In this document: in pieces, positions 17,922 through 27,329 of the stretch
How the letters are laid out: every line of letters starts with the position of its first letter
Numbering within the stretch: the first letter of the stretch is position 1
Origin: Mycobacterium sp. ELW1
GTDB lineage: Bacteria > Actinomycetota > Actinomycetes > Mycobacteriales > Mycobacteriaceae
Assembly (NCBI RefSeq): GCF_008329905.1
Contig: NZ_CP032155.1
Location: forward strand, 3,286,001 to 3,350,000
Direction of reading: 5' to 3'
Length of the DNA: 64,000 bases
The notes under the pieces: model-generated
Database searches by the model: none
What the model was told of the DNA's origin: nothing
Seen by the model: only the letters and a program-made list of their open reading frames with translations
Translations under genes and position numbers: made by a program

Positions 17922-18548
17922 GTGCTCGACTACATTCGCGACGCCGCCGAGATCTATCGGCAGTCGTTCGCGACGATTCGCGCCGAGGCCGATCTGACCG
18001 CGTTTCCCGAGGATGTCGCGCGGGTCGTGGTCCGGTTGATCCACACCTGCGGTCAGGTCGACGTGGCCGAGCACGTTGCGTTCACTCCCGATGTGGTCAG
18101 CGCGACGCATACCGCACTGCTGGCCGGGGCGCCGATCCTGTGCGACTCGTCGATGGTCGCGGCGGGGATCACCGCCGCCCGTCTGCCCGCAGGCAACGAG
18201 GTGGTGTCGCTGGTGGCCGATCCGCGGGCGCCCGAGCTGGCCCAGCGCACCGGGAACACCCGCTCGGCGGCCGGGGTCGAGCTGTGGGCCGACCGGATGG
18301 CCGGGGCCGTCGTCGCCATCGGGAATGCGCCGACGGCGCTGTTCCGGTTGCTGGAGCTCATCGACGACGGTGTGCCGGCCCCGGTGTCGGTGCTGGGCGG
18401 ACCGGTCGGATTCGTCGGCTCCGCGCAGTCCAAGCAGGAGCTGATCGACCGGCCGCGGGGCATGGAGTACCTGGTGGTGCAGGGCCGGCGCGGGGGCAGC
18501 GCGATGGCGGCCGCCGCGGTGAACGCGATCGCGAGTGAGCGCGAATGA
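17922..18548 (+). CDS. cobH: precorrin-8X methylmutase CobH
   Basis: 208 residues, family length. CobH moves the C11 methyl group to C12, giving hydrogenobyrinic acid. The N-terminus [22 protein letters not shown], the catalytic-His region [31 protein letters not shown] and [22 protein letters not shown] are family landmarks. GTG start at 17922 is leaderless by its -10 spacing. It overlaps cobIJ by 4 bp. Confidence 0.95.
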   Translation: MLDYIRDAAEIYRQSFATIRAEADLTAFPEDVARVVVRLIHTCGQVDVAEHVAFTPDVVSATHTALLAGAPILCDSSMVAAGITAARLPAGNEVVSLVADPRAPELAQRTGNTRSAAGVELWADRMAGAVVAIGNAPTALFRLLELIDDGVPAPVSVLGGPVGFVGSAQSKQELIDRPRGMEYLVVQGRRGGSAMAAAAVNAIASERE

Positions 18549-19999
18549 CCGGCACTCTCTACGGGGTCGGCCTCGGTCCCGGTGACCCGGAGCTGGTGAC
18601 GGTCAAGGCCGCCCGGATCATCGGCGCGGCCGACGTGGTGGCCTATCACAGCGCGCGGCACGGCCGCAGCATCGCGCGGCGCATCGCCGAGCCCTACCTG
18701 CGGGCCGGCCAGGTCGAGGAGCACCTGGTCTACCCGGTGACCACCGAGACGACGGAGCACCCTGGCGGCTACGCCGGCGCGATGGAGGACTTCTACCGCG
18801 AGGCGGCCGAGCGGATCGCCGCCCACCTCGACGCCGGACGCGACGTGGCATTGCTGGCCGAGGGTGATCCGCTGTTCTACAGCTCCTACATGCATATGCA
18901 CACCCGGCTGACCGAGCGGTTCAGTGCGGTGATCATTCCTGGCGTGACGTCGGTGAGCGCCGCATCGGCGGCGATCGCCACTCCCCTGGTGACCGGCGAC
19001 GAGGTGCTCTCGGTGCTGCCCGGCACCATGCCGGTGCGTGAGCTGGCCCGCCGCCTCGCCGACGCCGACGCCGCAGTGGTGATGAAATTGGGGCGGACGT
19101 ATCCGCAAGTGCGGGAAGCACTTTCGATGGCGGGACGCCTGGACCAGGCATTCTATGTCGAGCGCGCCAGCACCGACGCGCAACGCGTGCTGCCGGCCGG
19201 TGAGGTCGACGCCGAGTCGGTGCCGTACTTCTCACTGGCCATGCTGCCGGGAGGCAGCCGGGCCAAGCCGGTCACCGGCGGCGTCACGGTGGTGGGGCTC
19301 GGTCCCGGTGACATCGACTGGATGACGCCGCAGAGCCGCCAGGAGCTGGCGACGGCCACCGATCTGATCGGCTACGGCCCCTATCTGGACCGTGTCCCGG
19401 CGCACGCCGGGCAGATTCGCCACCCCAGCGACAACACCGACGAACCCGCGCGGGCGCTGCTGGCGTGCGAGCTGGCCGAGCAGGGACGCGCCGTCGCGGT
19501 GGTGTCCTCGGGCGATCCCGGCGTCTTCGCGATGGCCACCGCGGTGCTCGAAGAGGCCAAGCAGTGGCCGAACGTCTCCGTCCGCGTGATCCCGGCGATG
19601 ACGGCCGCACAGGCTGTCGCCAGCCGGGTCGGTGCGCCGCTGGGCCATGACTATGCGGTGATTTCGCTGTCCGACCGGCTCAAGCCCTGGGACATCATCG
19701 CCGCCCGGCTCTCGGCGGCCGCTCAAGCGGACCTGGCGCTGGCGATCTACAACCCGGCGTCCAAGAGCCGCACCTGGCAGGTCGCCGCGATGCGGGATCT
19801 GCTGTTGGAGCACCGCGAGCCGGGCACGCCCGTGGTGATCGGCCGCGACGTGGCCGGACCTCAGGAGTCGGTGAAGGTCGTCCGGCTTGGCGATCTCGAC
19901 CCCGCCGACGTCGACATGCGGTGTCTGCTGATCGTGGGCTCCTCGCAGACGCAGTGGTACGGCGAAACCGTGTTCACGCCGCGCCGTTATCCGAGCTGA
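18545..19999 (+). CDS. cobIJ: bifunctional precorrin-2 C20- / precorrin-3B C17-methyltransferase
   Basis: 484 residues: two SAM-dependent tetrapyrrole methylases fused. The N-terminal half (CobI, about 1-240) starts [18 protein letters not shown] and contains [17 protein letters not shown]. The C-terminal half (CobJ, about 245-484) restarts with [13 protein letters not shown] and contains [14 protein letters not shown], and [12 protein letters not shown]. The same fusion occurs in M. tuberculosis (Rv2066). It overlaps cobH by 4 bp and ends the plus-strand cob unit. The next gene is a 13E12 element rather than another cob gene. Confidence 0.95.
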   Translation: MTGTLYGVGLGPGDPELVTVKAARIIGAADVVAYHSARHGRSIARRIAEPYLRAGQVEEHLVYPVTTETTEHPGGYAGAMEDFYREAAERIAAHLDAGRDVALLAEGDPLFYSSYMHMHTRLTERFSAVIIPGVTSVSAASAAIATPLVTGDEVLSVLPGTMPVRELARRLADADAAVVMKLGRTYPQVREALSMAGRLDQAFYVERASTDAQRVLPAGEVDAESVPYFSLAMLPGGSRAKPVTGGVTVVGLGPGDIDWMTPQSRQELATATDLIGYGPYLDRVPAHAGQIRHPSDNTDEPARALLACELAEQGRAVAVVSSGDPGVFAMATAVLEEAKQWPNVSVRVIPAMTAAQAVASRVGAPLGHDYAVISLSDRLKPWDIIAARLSAAAQADLALAIYNPASKSRTWQVAAMRDLLLEHREPGTPVVIGRDVAGPQESVKVVRLGDLDPADVDMRCLLIVGSSQTQWYGETVFTPRRYPS

Positions 20000-20125
20000 T
20001 CGCTGGACGAATCCCCTTTAGCCGCAACCTTTTTAGGTATGCGCCACATCTCTGACCCTATCCTCAAGAATTTCTTTGGCCTCATCGACCACACGCGTCA
20101 CAATCGGGCCGAATCTGTCGGATGA

Positions 20126-20141
20126 TCGAACTAATGTTCGA
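20126..20141 (+). promoter_or_regulatory. LexA SOS box overlapping the 13E12 promoter
   Basis: TCGAAC-TAAT-GTTCGA is a perfect match to the mycobacterial SOS box TCGAAC-N4-GTTCGA. The -10 element TAATGT (20132-20137) lies inside it and ends 7 bp before the GTG at 20145, so LexA bound here would cover the promoter. SOS boxes in front of 13E12 genes are known in M. tuberculosis. Confidence 0.88.
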
Positions 20142-20144
20142 AGT

Positions 20145-21488
20145 GTGATAGAGGTGCTGGATGATGTGCTGACCGCCTGGGACAAGGTGGCAGCCCTTCC
20201 GGCACATGGGATGAGGGCCCCCGAACTGCTGGCGGTACTCGAACGGGTTGAGCGGCTACGCCGGTTGCTGCCCGCGGTGGAACACACGGTCCTGACGCAG
20301 CTCCAATCGCAGACGTCACCTGTCGAGATGGGCGCCAAGTCCTGGCGTGCAGTCCTGACCCACCGCCTCGGTATCAGCGGCGCCGACGCAGGCCGGCGGT
20401 TGACCGATGCCGCCGAGCTGGGACCACGGCATTCTGTGACCGGAAAAGCACTGCCACCGGCACTCCCGACGACCGCGTCAGCCCAATCCCGTGGTGAAAT
20501 CAACGCCGACCACGTAGCGGTGATCCGCACATTCCTGGACCACTTGCCCGCATCCGTCGACGTATCCACCCGCGAGCATGCAGAGGCTCAGCTGGGTGCA
20601 CTGGCCGGCGGGCTCACCCCGGAAGGGCTGCGCAAACTCGCCCACCAACTGATGGCCATGATCAACCAAGACGGCGATCTCGACGACGAACGAGACCAGG
20701 CCCGCAAACGCGGCCTAAGCATCGCTCAACAACAGGTCGACGGAATGAGCAGGATATCGGGCTGGATAGATCCCGAATTACGTGCGGCACTGGACGCCAT
20801 AAACGCGAAACTTGCCGCTCCGGGTTACTGCAACCCCGACGACGAAGCTCCTTGCCTGGACGGCACACCCTCTCGCGATCACATCGAAAGCCATTCGCGC
20901 TTTTCAGCACAGCGGAACCACGATGCGCTCAAGGCCTCGTGCATGGCCATGCTCTCCTCGGGTCAGCTCGGTCAGCACAATGGGCTGCCCGTCACCATCG
21001 TCGTCACCACCACCCTCGAGCAGCTGACCTCCGCCGCCGGACTGGCCCACACCGGCGGCGGCACGTACCTGCCCATGCCGACCGTCATCCGGTTGGCCGC
21101 CCAGGCCCATCCTTACCTGACCGTGTTCGAATCACCAAGAGACATCAAGCTTTATTACGGGCGCAGCCGCCGTACGGCAAGTCCGGGACAGCGCCTCGCC
21201 CTCTTCGCGATCGACAAGGGCTGCACCAAGCCCGATTGCACGGCACCGGCTTACCACACCCAAGTCCACCACGCCGCCCGCGACTTCGCCCGCGGCGGAA
21301 ACACCGACATCAACGAACTCACGTTGGCCTGCGGATGCGACAACCGGATGGTCAACAAGGGACCCGCCGGCTGGGTCACGCGAAAACGCCGACGCGACAA
21401 CAAGACCGAATGGATCCCGCCCCCGCACCTCGACCGCGGACAATCTCGGGTGAACTACTACCATCACCCCGAAGAGCTGCTCTACTAG
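20145..21488 (+). CDS. 13E12-family DUF222/HNH protein, SOS-controlled
   Basis: 447 residues: DUF222 (about 1-330) then an HNH-like domain with Cys pairs (CTKPDCTAP), the His pair in YHTQVHHAARDF and LACGCDNRMV. The 13E12 repeat family is multicopy in mycobacteria and resembles mobile, homing-endonuclease-like genes; biochemical activity is unproven. GTG 20145 is chosen because a -10 inside the SOS box ends 7 bp upstream. The frame stays open to 20076, but that would place the operator inside the coding region. An ATG within the SOS box opens a four-codon frame, M-F-E-V-stop, whose TGA overlaps the GTG. It lies between the two cob gene groups and overlaps cobK tail to tail by 4 bp. Confidence 0.85.
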   Translation: MIEVLDDVLTAWDKVAALPAHGMRAPELLAVLERVERLRRLLPAVEHTVLTQLQSQTSPVEMGAKSWRAVLTHRLGISGADAGRRLTDAAELGPRHSVTGKALPPALPTTASAQSRGEINADHVAVIRTFLDHLPASVDVSTREHAEAQLGALAGGLTPEGLRKLAHQLMAMINQDGDLDDERDQARKRGLSIAQQQVDGMSRISGWIDPELRAALDAINAKLAAPGYCNPDDEAPCLDGTPSRDHIESHSRFSAQRNHDALKASCMAMLSSGQLGQHNGLPVTIVVTTTLEQLTSAAGLAHTGGGTYLPMPTVIRLAAQAHPYLTVFESPRDIKLYYGRSRRTASPGQRLALFAIDKGCTKPDCTAPAYHTQVHHAARDFARGGNTDINELTLACGCDNRMVNKGPAGWVTRKRRRDNKTEWIPPPHLDRGQSRVNYYHHPEELLY

Positions 21489-22207
21489 AGGCCGGCCACC
21501 CAGGTCGCCGCTTCATCCACTGTTCCCACGGCGGCCACGCCCACCGGCAGCGGCGGCCGGTCGATCATCACGATGGTGACGCCGAGATCGTTGGCGGCGT
21601 GCAGTTTGGCCTCGGTCAGCGCTCCACCGCTGTTCTTGGTGACCAGCACGTCGATTCTGTTGTCCCGCAGCAGTGTGCGCTCGTCGTCGTAGCCGTAGGG
21701 TCCGCGGGACAGCAGTACCTCGTGGTTACGCGGGAGCACCTCGGCGTCGGGCGGTGTCACCACGCGGATCAGAAACCACGCACCGCTGCCGGTGAACGGT
21801 TTCACTCCGGAGCGGCCGGTGGTGAGGAACACCCGCGAAAATCCTTGTTCGGCGATGAGATCAGCGGCGTCGGTGTCGGAGGGCACCCGCACTGCGCCGG
21901 CAGGGTCCCATGCTGGGCGGGACAGCACCAGATGCGGCAGGTTCAGTTCGGCGCATGCCTGCGCGGCGTGTGCGGTCATGGTCGCGGCGAACGGGTGCGT
22001 GGCGTCGACGACAGCGCTGATGTCATTGGCACGCAACCACTGTCGTAGACCGTCCACTCCACCGAATCCGCCGATGCGGACCGGACCGACCGGCAGCGCC
22101 GGATCCGGTACCCGACCGGCCAGCGAGCTGACGATGTCGCGGTCCGGGTGCAACCGAGCCGCCAGTGCCCGCGCCTCCCCCGTGCCGCCCAGCAGCAGGA
22201 TGCGCAT
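21485..22207 (-). CDS. cobK: precorrin-6A reductase CobK
   Basis: 240 residues. CobK reduces precorrin-6A to precorrin-6B with NADPH. It starts MRILLLGGTGEARALAARL (nucleotide-binding loop), followed by VVDATHPFAATMTAHAAQAC, VFLTTGRSGVKPF, LLSRGPYGYDDERTLL and VTKNSGGALTEAKL, all family landmarks. ATG 22207 overlaps the cobM stop codon by 1 bp (TGATG). The upstream open frame lies inside cobM and is ignored. Last gene of the SDR-cobL-cobM-cobK unit. Confidence 0.94.
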   Translation of the reverse strand: MRILLLGGTGEARALAARLHPDRDIVSSLAGRVPDPALPVGPVRIGGFGGVDGLRQWLRANDISAVVDATHPFAATMTAHAAQACAELNLPHLVLSRPAWDPAGAVRVPSDTDAADLIAEQGFSRVFLTTGRSGVKPFTGSGAWFLIRVVTPPDAEVLPRNHEVLLSRGPYGYDDERTLLRDNRIDVLVTKNSGGALTEAKLHAANDLGVTIVMIDRPPLPVGVAAVGTVDEAATWVAGL

Positions 22208-22962
22208 CAGTGCCTGCTGCCGCGGGTACGGCCCGAGGAGTACAGGTAGCTGTCGGTAAAGCCCTCGGCGGCAAGCACATCCCCGACGATGATCACCGCG
22301 GTCTTGGTGATCTGAGCATCGTGCATCTTCTCGGCGATGTCGGCCAACGTGCCGCGCAAGACGGTCTCCTTCGGCCAGCTGGCGAAGGCGACGACAGCAA
22401 CCGGGGTGTCCGCCCGGTAGCCGCCGTCGAGCAGTTGCGGCACTATCGTGTCGATCCGGTGCGCGGCAAGGTGCAGCACCAGCGTTGCGCCGGGCTTGCT
22501 GAGGGTGACCAGGTCTTCCCCTTCGGGCATCGCGGTCGACAGGGTGGACACCCGGCTCAGCGTCACGGTCTGTGCCACCCCGGGCACGGTGAGCTCCCGG
22601 CCGAGCGCCGCGGCGGCGGCGGCGAACGCCGGTACGCCAGGCACGATTTCGTAGCCGATGCCGAGTGCGTCGAGGTGCCGGCACTGCTCGGCCAGCGCGC
22701 TGTAGATCGCCGGGTCACCGGAGTGCAGCCTCGCCACGTCGAGCCCGGCTGCGTCCGCTTCGGCCAGCTCGGCGATGATCTGCTCCAGGGTCAGCGGGCC
22801 GGTGTCGACCACCTTGGCGTCGGCGGGGCACAGCGCCAGCAGGTCGTCGGGCATGATCGACCCGGCGTAGAGGCAGACCGGGCACTGTTGCAGCAGCCGC
22901 TGCCCGCGCACCGTGATCAGGTCCGCCGCGCCCGGCCCGGCACCGATGAAGTACACCGTCAT
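22207..22962 (-). CDS. cobM: precorrin-4 C11-methyltransferase CobM
   Basis: 251 residues, a tetrapyrrole methylase that uses SAM to methylate precorrin-4 at C11. The N-terminus VYFIGAGPGAADLITVRGQRLL, followed by CLYAGSIM, ARLHSGDPAIYSALAEQ and GYEIVPGVPAFAAAAAALG, is diagnostic of CobM/CbiF. ATG 22962 overlaps the 3' end of cobL by 4 bp; six extra upstream codons are open but do not fit the family. Confidence 0.95.
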   Translation of the reverse strand: MTVYFIGAGPGAADLITVRGQRLLQQCPVCLYAGSIMPDDLLALCPADAKVVDTGPLTLEQIIAELAEADAAGLDVARLHSGDPAIYSALAEQCRHLDALGIGYEIVPGVPAFAAAAAALGRELTVPGVAQTVTLSRVSTLSTAMPEGEDLVTLSKPGATLVLHLAAHRIDTIVPQLLDGGYRADTPVAVVAFASWPKETVLRGTLADIAEKMHDAQITKTAVIIVGDVLAAEGFTDSYLYSSGRTRGSRH

Positions 22963-24134
22963 TGCTTGGTCACCACCCACTGTGTGACGGGCATGGCCGG
23001 TCGCCAGCCGGTGAATCCGCCGACAGGTTCACCCTTGTAATGCTGGAACTTCCTCAGTTCGCCGCCCATCTTCGAATGCCACTGAGCGAGAAGCGCCTCG
23101 GACTCGACGGTGACGGCGTTGGCGACCAGTCGCCCGCCGGCAGGTAGGTATTTCCAACACTCATCCATCAGGCCGGGCTGACTGACTCCACCGCCGACGA
23201 AGATCACGTCCGGTGATGGCACCGTGTCGAACATCTCGGGAGCGTCAAAGGTCACCTCGACTCGCGCACCGAACGCCAGGACGTTGGCCGCGATTCGTTC
23301 GCGGCGCTCGGCTACGCGCTCGAAGGCCGTTGCGCGACAACCCGGCCCGCTGCGGCACCACTCGATGGCGATGCTGCCCGAGCCGGATCCGACATCCCAC
23401 AGCGACTCACCTGGCCGGGGTGCCAGCGCGGCCATGGTGACCGCGCGCATCGCCTGCTTGGTGATTTGCCCATCGTGCGCGAAAGCAGCATCCGGCAGAA
23501 CTGACGACTGCCGCTCATCGGGCAGGTATTCCACCGCAACGACATTGAGATCGTCGAGGTCGTCAGGCGGGTCGGTGGCCCAGCCGTTCGCGGTGGCGGT
23601 GCGGCGGCGTTCCCGTGGGCCGCCGAGCTGCTCGAGGACAGTGAATTCCGAGTGACCCCGGCCGGTTTCGGTCAGCAGGCGCGCCAGCTGAGCCGGGCCG
23701 TGAGCATCGCGGGTCAGCACAATCGCGCGACCCCCTCTGCGCACGGCCGCTGCCGGAACGTCCAGCATCAGGCTGATCACCTCGGTGTCCTGAACCGACC
23801 AGCCGAGCCGGGCGCAGGCCAGCGTCACGCTCGACACATGCGGCAACACCCGCACCCGGTCAGCCCCGCACACCCGGATCAGCGAGCCGCCGACACCGTG
23901 CAGCATCGGATCGCCACTGGCCACCACGTGCACGTCACCGTCGAAGTCCCGGACCGCGCACAACGCGTCCAAAAACGGCTTACCCCATTCCCGGCGCTCC
24001 GCGGTGACCGACTCGTCGAGCAGATCGAGCTGACGCTTCGCCCCGTAAATCACGGTGGCCCTGCGCAATTCGGCGCTGGACGCCGGCACCAGGCCGGCCA
24101 TGCCGTCGGCGCCGATTCCGACCACGGTGATCAT
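22959..24134 (-). CDS. cobL: precorrin-6Y C5,15-methyltransferase (decarboxylating) CobL
   Basis: 391 residues with two domains. A CbiE-like tetrapyrrole methylase (about 1-200; VVGIGADGMAGL, VVASGDPMLHGVGGSL) does the C5/C15 methylations. A CbiT-like methylase (about 215-391; LWDVGSGSGSIAIEWCR, DVIFVGGGVSQPGLMDECW) completes the methylation and decarboxylation. ATG 24134 overlaps the preceding SDR stop by 4 bp. The frame extends upstream inside the SDR gene and was not used. Confidence 0.95.
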   Translation of the reverse strand: MITVVGIGADGMAGLVPASSAELRRATVIYGAKRQLDLLDESVTAERREWGKPFLDALCAVRDFDGDVHVVASGDPMLHGVGGSLIRVCGADRVRVLPHVSSVTLACARLGWSVQDTEVISLMLDVPAAAVRRGGRAIVLTRDAHGPAQLARLLTETGRGHSEFTVLEQLGGPRERRRTATANGWATDPPDDLDDLNVVAVEYLPDERQSSVLPDAAFAHDGQITKQAMRAVTMAALAPRPGESLWDVGSGSGSIAIEWCRSGPGCRATAFERVAERRERIAANVLAFGARVEVTFDAPEMFDTVPSPDVIFVGGGVSQPGLMDECWKYLPAGGRLVANAVTVESEALLAQWHSKMGGELRKFQHYKGEPVGGFTGWRPAMPVTQWVVTKQ

Positions 24135-24880
24135 CGCGGTAACCTCCGCCACACGGCGCGAGGCATCATCCGAAACGCGAACGCCAACAACGCAAGAGGC
24201 CCCGGCACCCACACCTCGCGGCGCCCGGCGCGCAGGGCCCGGGCCGTCGCGTCGGCCACCTTGGCGGGCGTGGTGGACAGCGGTGCGGGCTCCATACCTT
24301 CGGTCATCCTGCCGATCACGAACCCCGGTCGCACGAGCAACAGGTGCACCCCGCTGCCGTGCAGCGCGTCGGCCAGCCCGCACGCGAAAGCGTCCAGTCC
24401 GGCCTTGGCCGAGCCGTAGACGTAGTTGGCGCGGCGACCCCGAACCCCGGCGATCGACGAGAACACCACCAGCGCGCCCTCACCGGCGGCGCGCATCGCC
24501 AAGGAAAGGTGAGTCAACAGACTGACCTGTGCGACGTAGTCGGTGTGCACCACCGCCACGGCGTGCGCAGCGTCGGCTTCGGCGCGGGCCTGATCGCCCA
24601 GGATCCCGAACGCCAGAACGGCCGTTCCGATCGGTCCGTGCTCGGCCACCAGTCGCTGGAGCAGCGGACCGTGGGCCGCGACGTCGTCGGCGTCGAATTC
24701 GACGGTGTGCACCGCCCTGGCCCCGGCCGTGCGCAGCGCCCTGACCTGCTCCTCCAGCTGATCGGCACGTCGCGCCGCCAGCACCACGGTGGCGCCGGGC
24801 GCCAGCCGTTGCGCGAGTTCGACGCCGATCTCGCTGCGGCCGCCGAAGATCACGACCGAACCGGCCCCCGTGTCACTCAC
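24131..24880 (-). CDS. short-chain dehydrogenase/reductase (Rv2073c-like)
   Basis: 249 residues, classical SDR fold. The cofactor-binding region reads [18 protein letters not shown], with the family glycines partly altered (GGRSEIG). The catalytic Tyr-x3-Lys is [15 protein letters not shown] with Ser in FSSIAGVRG. The pattern resembles DprE2-type SDRs more than fatty-acid SDRs, but the substrate is unknown. It leads the cobL-cobM-cobK unit from a leaderless GTG and overlaps cobL by 4 bp, the same arrangement as M. tuberculosis Rv2073c-Rv2072c. Confidence 0.87.
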   Translation of the reverse strand: MSDTGAGSVVIFGGRSEIGVELAQRLAPGATVVLAARRADQLEEQVRALRTAGARAVHTVEFDADDVAAHGPLLQRLVAEHGPIGTAVLAFGILGDQARAEADAAHAVAVVHTDYVAQVSLLTHLSLAMRAAGEGALVVFSSIAGVRGRRANYVYGSAKAGLDAFACGLADALHGSGVHLLLVRPGFVIGRMTEGMEPAPLSTTPAKVADATARALRAGRREVWVPGPLALLAFAFRMMPRAVWRRLPR

Positions 24881-24916
24881 ACCTCGAGATTATTCACTGC
24901 GATAGCGTGGACGTTG
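24881..24916. promoter_or_regulatory. divergent promoters of the SDR-cobLMK unit and the biliverdin-reductase-like gene
   Basis: On the minus strand TAATCT (24892-24887) ends 6 bp before the SDR GTG, giving a leaderless mRNA. On the plus strand TAGCGT (24903-24908) ends 8 bp before ATG 24917 (5 bp before a TTG at 24914). The whole region is 36 bp. Confidence 0.55.
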
Positions 24917-25330
24917 ATGGCGAACTCAACGACCCGACTGACCAGCGATGCGCTGGCATTTCTCACCGAACGCCACCTCGCGATGCTGACGACACTGCGC
25001 GCCGACAACTCGCCGCATGTCGTGGCGGTCGGCTTCACCTTCGATCCCAAGACCCACATTGCCCGGGTCATCACCAGCGACGGCTCGCAGAAGGCGATCA
25101 ACGCCGAGCGGTCCGGCGTGGGAGTGCTGTCCCAGGTTGACGGTGCCCGGTGGCTGTCCCTGGAAGGCCAGGCCAGTGTCAACCGGGATCCGGCCGCGGT
25201 CCGCGACGCCGAACTGCGGTACGCCCAGCGCTACCGGACGCCGCGGGTCAATCCCAAGCGGGTCGTGATCGAGGTGCACATCACCCGGGTGCTGGGCTCC
25301 TCGGGCCTGCTGGACCACACGAAGGCTTAG
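24917..25330 (+). CDS. F420H2-dependent biliverdin reductase-like protein (Rv2074-like)
   Basis: 137 residues, a split-barrel flavin/F420-binding protein. [45 protein letters not shown] matches the pattern of Rv2074, an F420H2-dependent biliverdin reductase. It faces the SDR gene exactly as Rv2074 faces Rv2073c. Residues such as the basic [15 protein letters not shown] near the C-terminus fit a dimeric barrel. The open frame continues 190 codons upstream within the divergent gene and was discarded. Its tail overlaps the convergent pepE gene by 4 bp. Confidence 0.87.
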   Translation: MANSTTRLTSDALAFLTERHLAMLTTLRADNSPHVVAVGFTFDPKTHIARVITSDGSQKAINAERSGVGVLSQVDGARWLSLEGQASVNRDPAAVRDAELRYAQRYRTPRVNPKRVVIEVHITRVLGSSGLLDHTKA

Positions 25331-26445
25331 ACCGGTACCACCGTCAGCCCGTGCGGGCCGGTGTTCACCGCCTCGGCACCGTCGGCGGTGACGATCACGA
25401 TGTCTTCGATGCGCGCACCCCAGTGGCCGGGGAAGTAGATTCCCGGCTCCACCGAGAACGCCATCCCCTCCGCCAGCGGCAGGTCGTTGCCGGCGACGAT
25501 GTAAGGCTCCTCGTGAACCGAGAGTCCGATGCCGTGCCCGGTGCGGTGCACGAAGTACTCGGCGAGCCCCGCTTCGGCGAGCACGTCGCGGGCGGCGGCG
25601 TCGACCTGCTCGGCGGTCACGCCGGGACGCACCGCCTCGACAGCGGCGGCCTGCGCGCTCTGCAGCACCGCGTACTGTTCGGCGATGTCGGCGCTGGGCT
25701 GGCCCAGGCTGTAGGTGCGGGTGCAGTCGGAGTTGTAGCCGGGCGCGTACGGGCCGCCGATGTCGACGACGACGATGTCGCCGGGCTGCAGGACACGGTC
25801 GGATTGTTCGTGGTGCGGGTCGGCGCCGTGCGGGCCGGACCCGACGATGATGAACGCCACCGCTGAATGTCCCTCGGCCACAATGGCTTCGGCGATGTCT
25901 GCGGCAACCTCGGTTTCGGTACGGCCGGGCCGCAGGAACTCGGGCACCCGGGCGTGGACCCGGTCGATCGCGGCGCCTGCCTTGCGAAGGGCATCGATCT
26001 CAGCCGGATCCTTGATCATCCGCAGTGACCGCAACACCTCGGTGGCGAGCACCGGAACCGCGCCGAGCCGTTCGGCCAACGGCAGCAGATGCAGCGCGGG
26101 CATCGAGTCGGTCACCGCGATCCGGGCGTGTCTCCCCAGGGCGGCTGCCACCACCTCGTACGGATCATCACCGTCGACCCAATCCTGCACGCTCAGGCCG
26201 AGTTCGAGGATCGCGGAGTCCTTGAGCGACGCCAACTCCAGCCGGGGCACCACCACCGTCGGCGCACCGGTTGCCGGCACCACCAACGCCGTCAGCCGTT
26301 CGAAAGTCTGCGCCGCCGAACCGACGAGGTAACGGAGGTCGTATCCCGGGGTGATCACCAGCCCGGCGACACCGGCAGCGGAGGCCGCCGCTGCGGCGGC
26401 GGCGAGCCGGCGGGCATAGACGTCGCTACTGAAACGGTCGGTCAT
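25327..26445 (-). CDS. pepE: M24-family Xaa-Pro dipeptidase
   Basis: 372 residues, close to M. tuberculosis PepE (Rv2089c). An N-terminal creatinase-like domain is followed by the pita-bread metallopeptidase fold. Metal ligands are seen in [23 protein letters not shown] (two Asp), [16 protein letters not shown] (His), SVEPGIYF (Glu) and ARIEDIVIV (Glu). The expected reaction is cleavage of Xaa-Pro dipeptides in the cytoplasm. ATG 26445 has a TAGCCT -10 seven bases upstream, so translation is probably leaderless; an earlier ATG at 26469 would overlap that promoter. Confidence 0.92.
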   Translation of the reverse strand: MTDRFSSDVYARRLAAAAAAASAAGVAGLVITPGYDLRYLVGSAAQTFERLTALVVPATGAPTVVVPRLELASLKDSAILELGLSVQDWVDGDDPYEVVAAALGRHARIAVTDSMPALHLLPLAERLGAVPVLATEVLRSLRMIKDPAEIDALRKAGAAIDRVHARVPEFLRPGRTETEVAADIAEAIVAEGHSAVAFIIVGSGPHGADPHHEQSDRVLQPGDIVVVDIGGPYAPGYNSDCTRTYSLGQPSADIAEQYAVLQSAQAAAVEAVRPGVTAEQVDAAARDVLAEAGLAEYFVHRTGHGIGLSVHEEPYIVAGNDLPLAEGMAFSVEPGIYFPGHWGARIEDIVIVTADGAEAVNTGPHGLTVVPV

Positions 26446-26480
26446 GCCAGCCAGGCTAGCCGCAGGCATACGATGACGCG
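26446..26480. promoter_or_regulatory. overlapping divergent leaderless promoters (pepE and hot-dog protein)
   Basis: In 35 bp, TAGCCT on the minus strand (26458-26453) ends 7 bp before the pepE ATG and TACGAT on the plus strand (26469-26474) ends 6 bp before ATG 26481. Confidence 0.6.
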
Positions 26481-27329
26481 ATGCTGCGCGACATCCGTGA
26501 GCTCGCCGATGACCCGGCGGCGTACGCCGCGGAACTCAACCGGCGCTGGGGCGGCCTGCTCAGCTATCGCTACCTGGGCCGCAGCTACTCGACGATGGAC
26601 GTCGATGCCCAGGACACCGTCACGATCCGCCACGACATGCGCAATCCGGCCGGCGGACTGTTCCTGGCGGTGCTGGGCATCGTCTCCCCGGACAGTGGAC
26701 TGGTATCCGACCTCGAAGCGGTGCCCAACCCGGTGATCCACTCCATCCAGGTGGTCGACCCCGGCCAGGACGTACGTCGCATCGAGATCCAGTCCGAGGA
26801 CCTCAAGCGCGGCAGGCAGATGGCCTACAGCCGGTCGCGAATCGTCGACGCGGACAACCCTTCTCGGGTGCTCGCGCTCAACGAGGGCCAGGGCGTGAGC
26901 ATCGGTGTCCCACCGGACGGGCTGGCCAAGATGGAGCTCAACCCGATCGAGGTCGTCGATTCCCCCGACCTGCCGCCGCTATGGCAGGTCTTCGGCGCGG
27001 TCCGGCGGCCCGGCGGGGCGTGGGCGATGCCGGAACTCTCGGTGGAGGTGGCTTCGCCGGATGCCGCGCTTCACGTCGGCCCTCAGTTCGTGATCCTGGA
27101 GACGGCCGCGCTGGACGCCGCGGCCGCCGTGGCGGGCACCGACCGCCTGCAGGGAGTCAGCTCGCACGTGATGTTCCTGGCACGCGGCAAGGTCGGGCCG
27201 TTCCGAGCCGACGCCGAGCCGATTCGCGGACCTCGCGGCACCGTCGCGGTGCGTGTCACGCTGCATGACGAAGGGGCCGGCGGCAAGGCGATCACCACCG
27301 GTTCGTATCTGTTCCGCTACGTCGGGTAG
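26481..27329 (+). CDS. hypothetical protein, possibly double hot-dog (thioesterase-like)
   Basis: 282 residues, soluble, without signal peptide. Two halves of similar pattern are suggested: VTIRHDMRNPAGGLFLAVLGI in the first and ALHVGPQFVILETAALDAAAAVAG in the second, ending in a strand-rich segment ([29 protein letters not shown]). The alternation of long strands and one central helix per half, and the Asn-Pro-Ala-Gly-Gly sequence, resemble acyl-CoA thioesterase hot-dog repeats, but catalytic residues are not clear. The start is leaderless. Its end overlaps the convergent VOC gene by 13 bp. Confidence 0.6.
   Translation: MLRDIRELADDPAAYAAELNRRWGGLLSYRYLGRSYSTMDVDAQDTVTIRHDMRNPAGGLFLAVLGIVSPDSGLVSDLEAVPNPVIHSIQVVDPGQDVRRIEIQSEDLKRGRQMAYSRSRIVDADNPSRVLALNEGQGVSIGVPPDGLAKMELNPIEVVDSPDLPPLWQVFGAVRRPGGAWAMPELSVEVASPDAALHVGPQFVILETAALDAAAAVAGTDRLQGVSSHVMFLARGKVGPFRADAEPIRGPRGTVAVRVTLHDEGAGGKAITTGSYLFRYVG

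Noticed and set aside
20033..20569. Minus-strand 178-codon frame opposite the 13E12 start
   Set aside because: Antisense shadow; SOS box and promoter point the other way.
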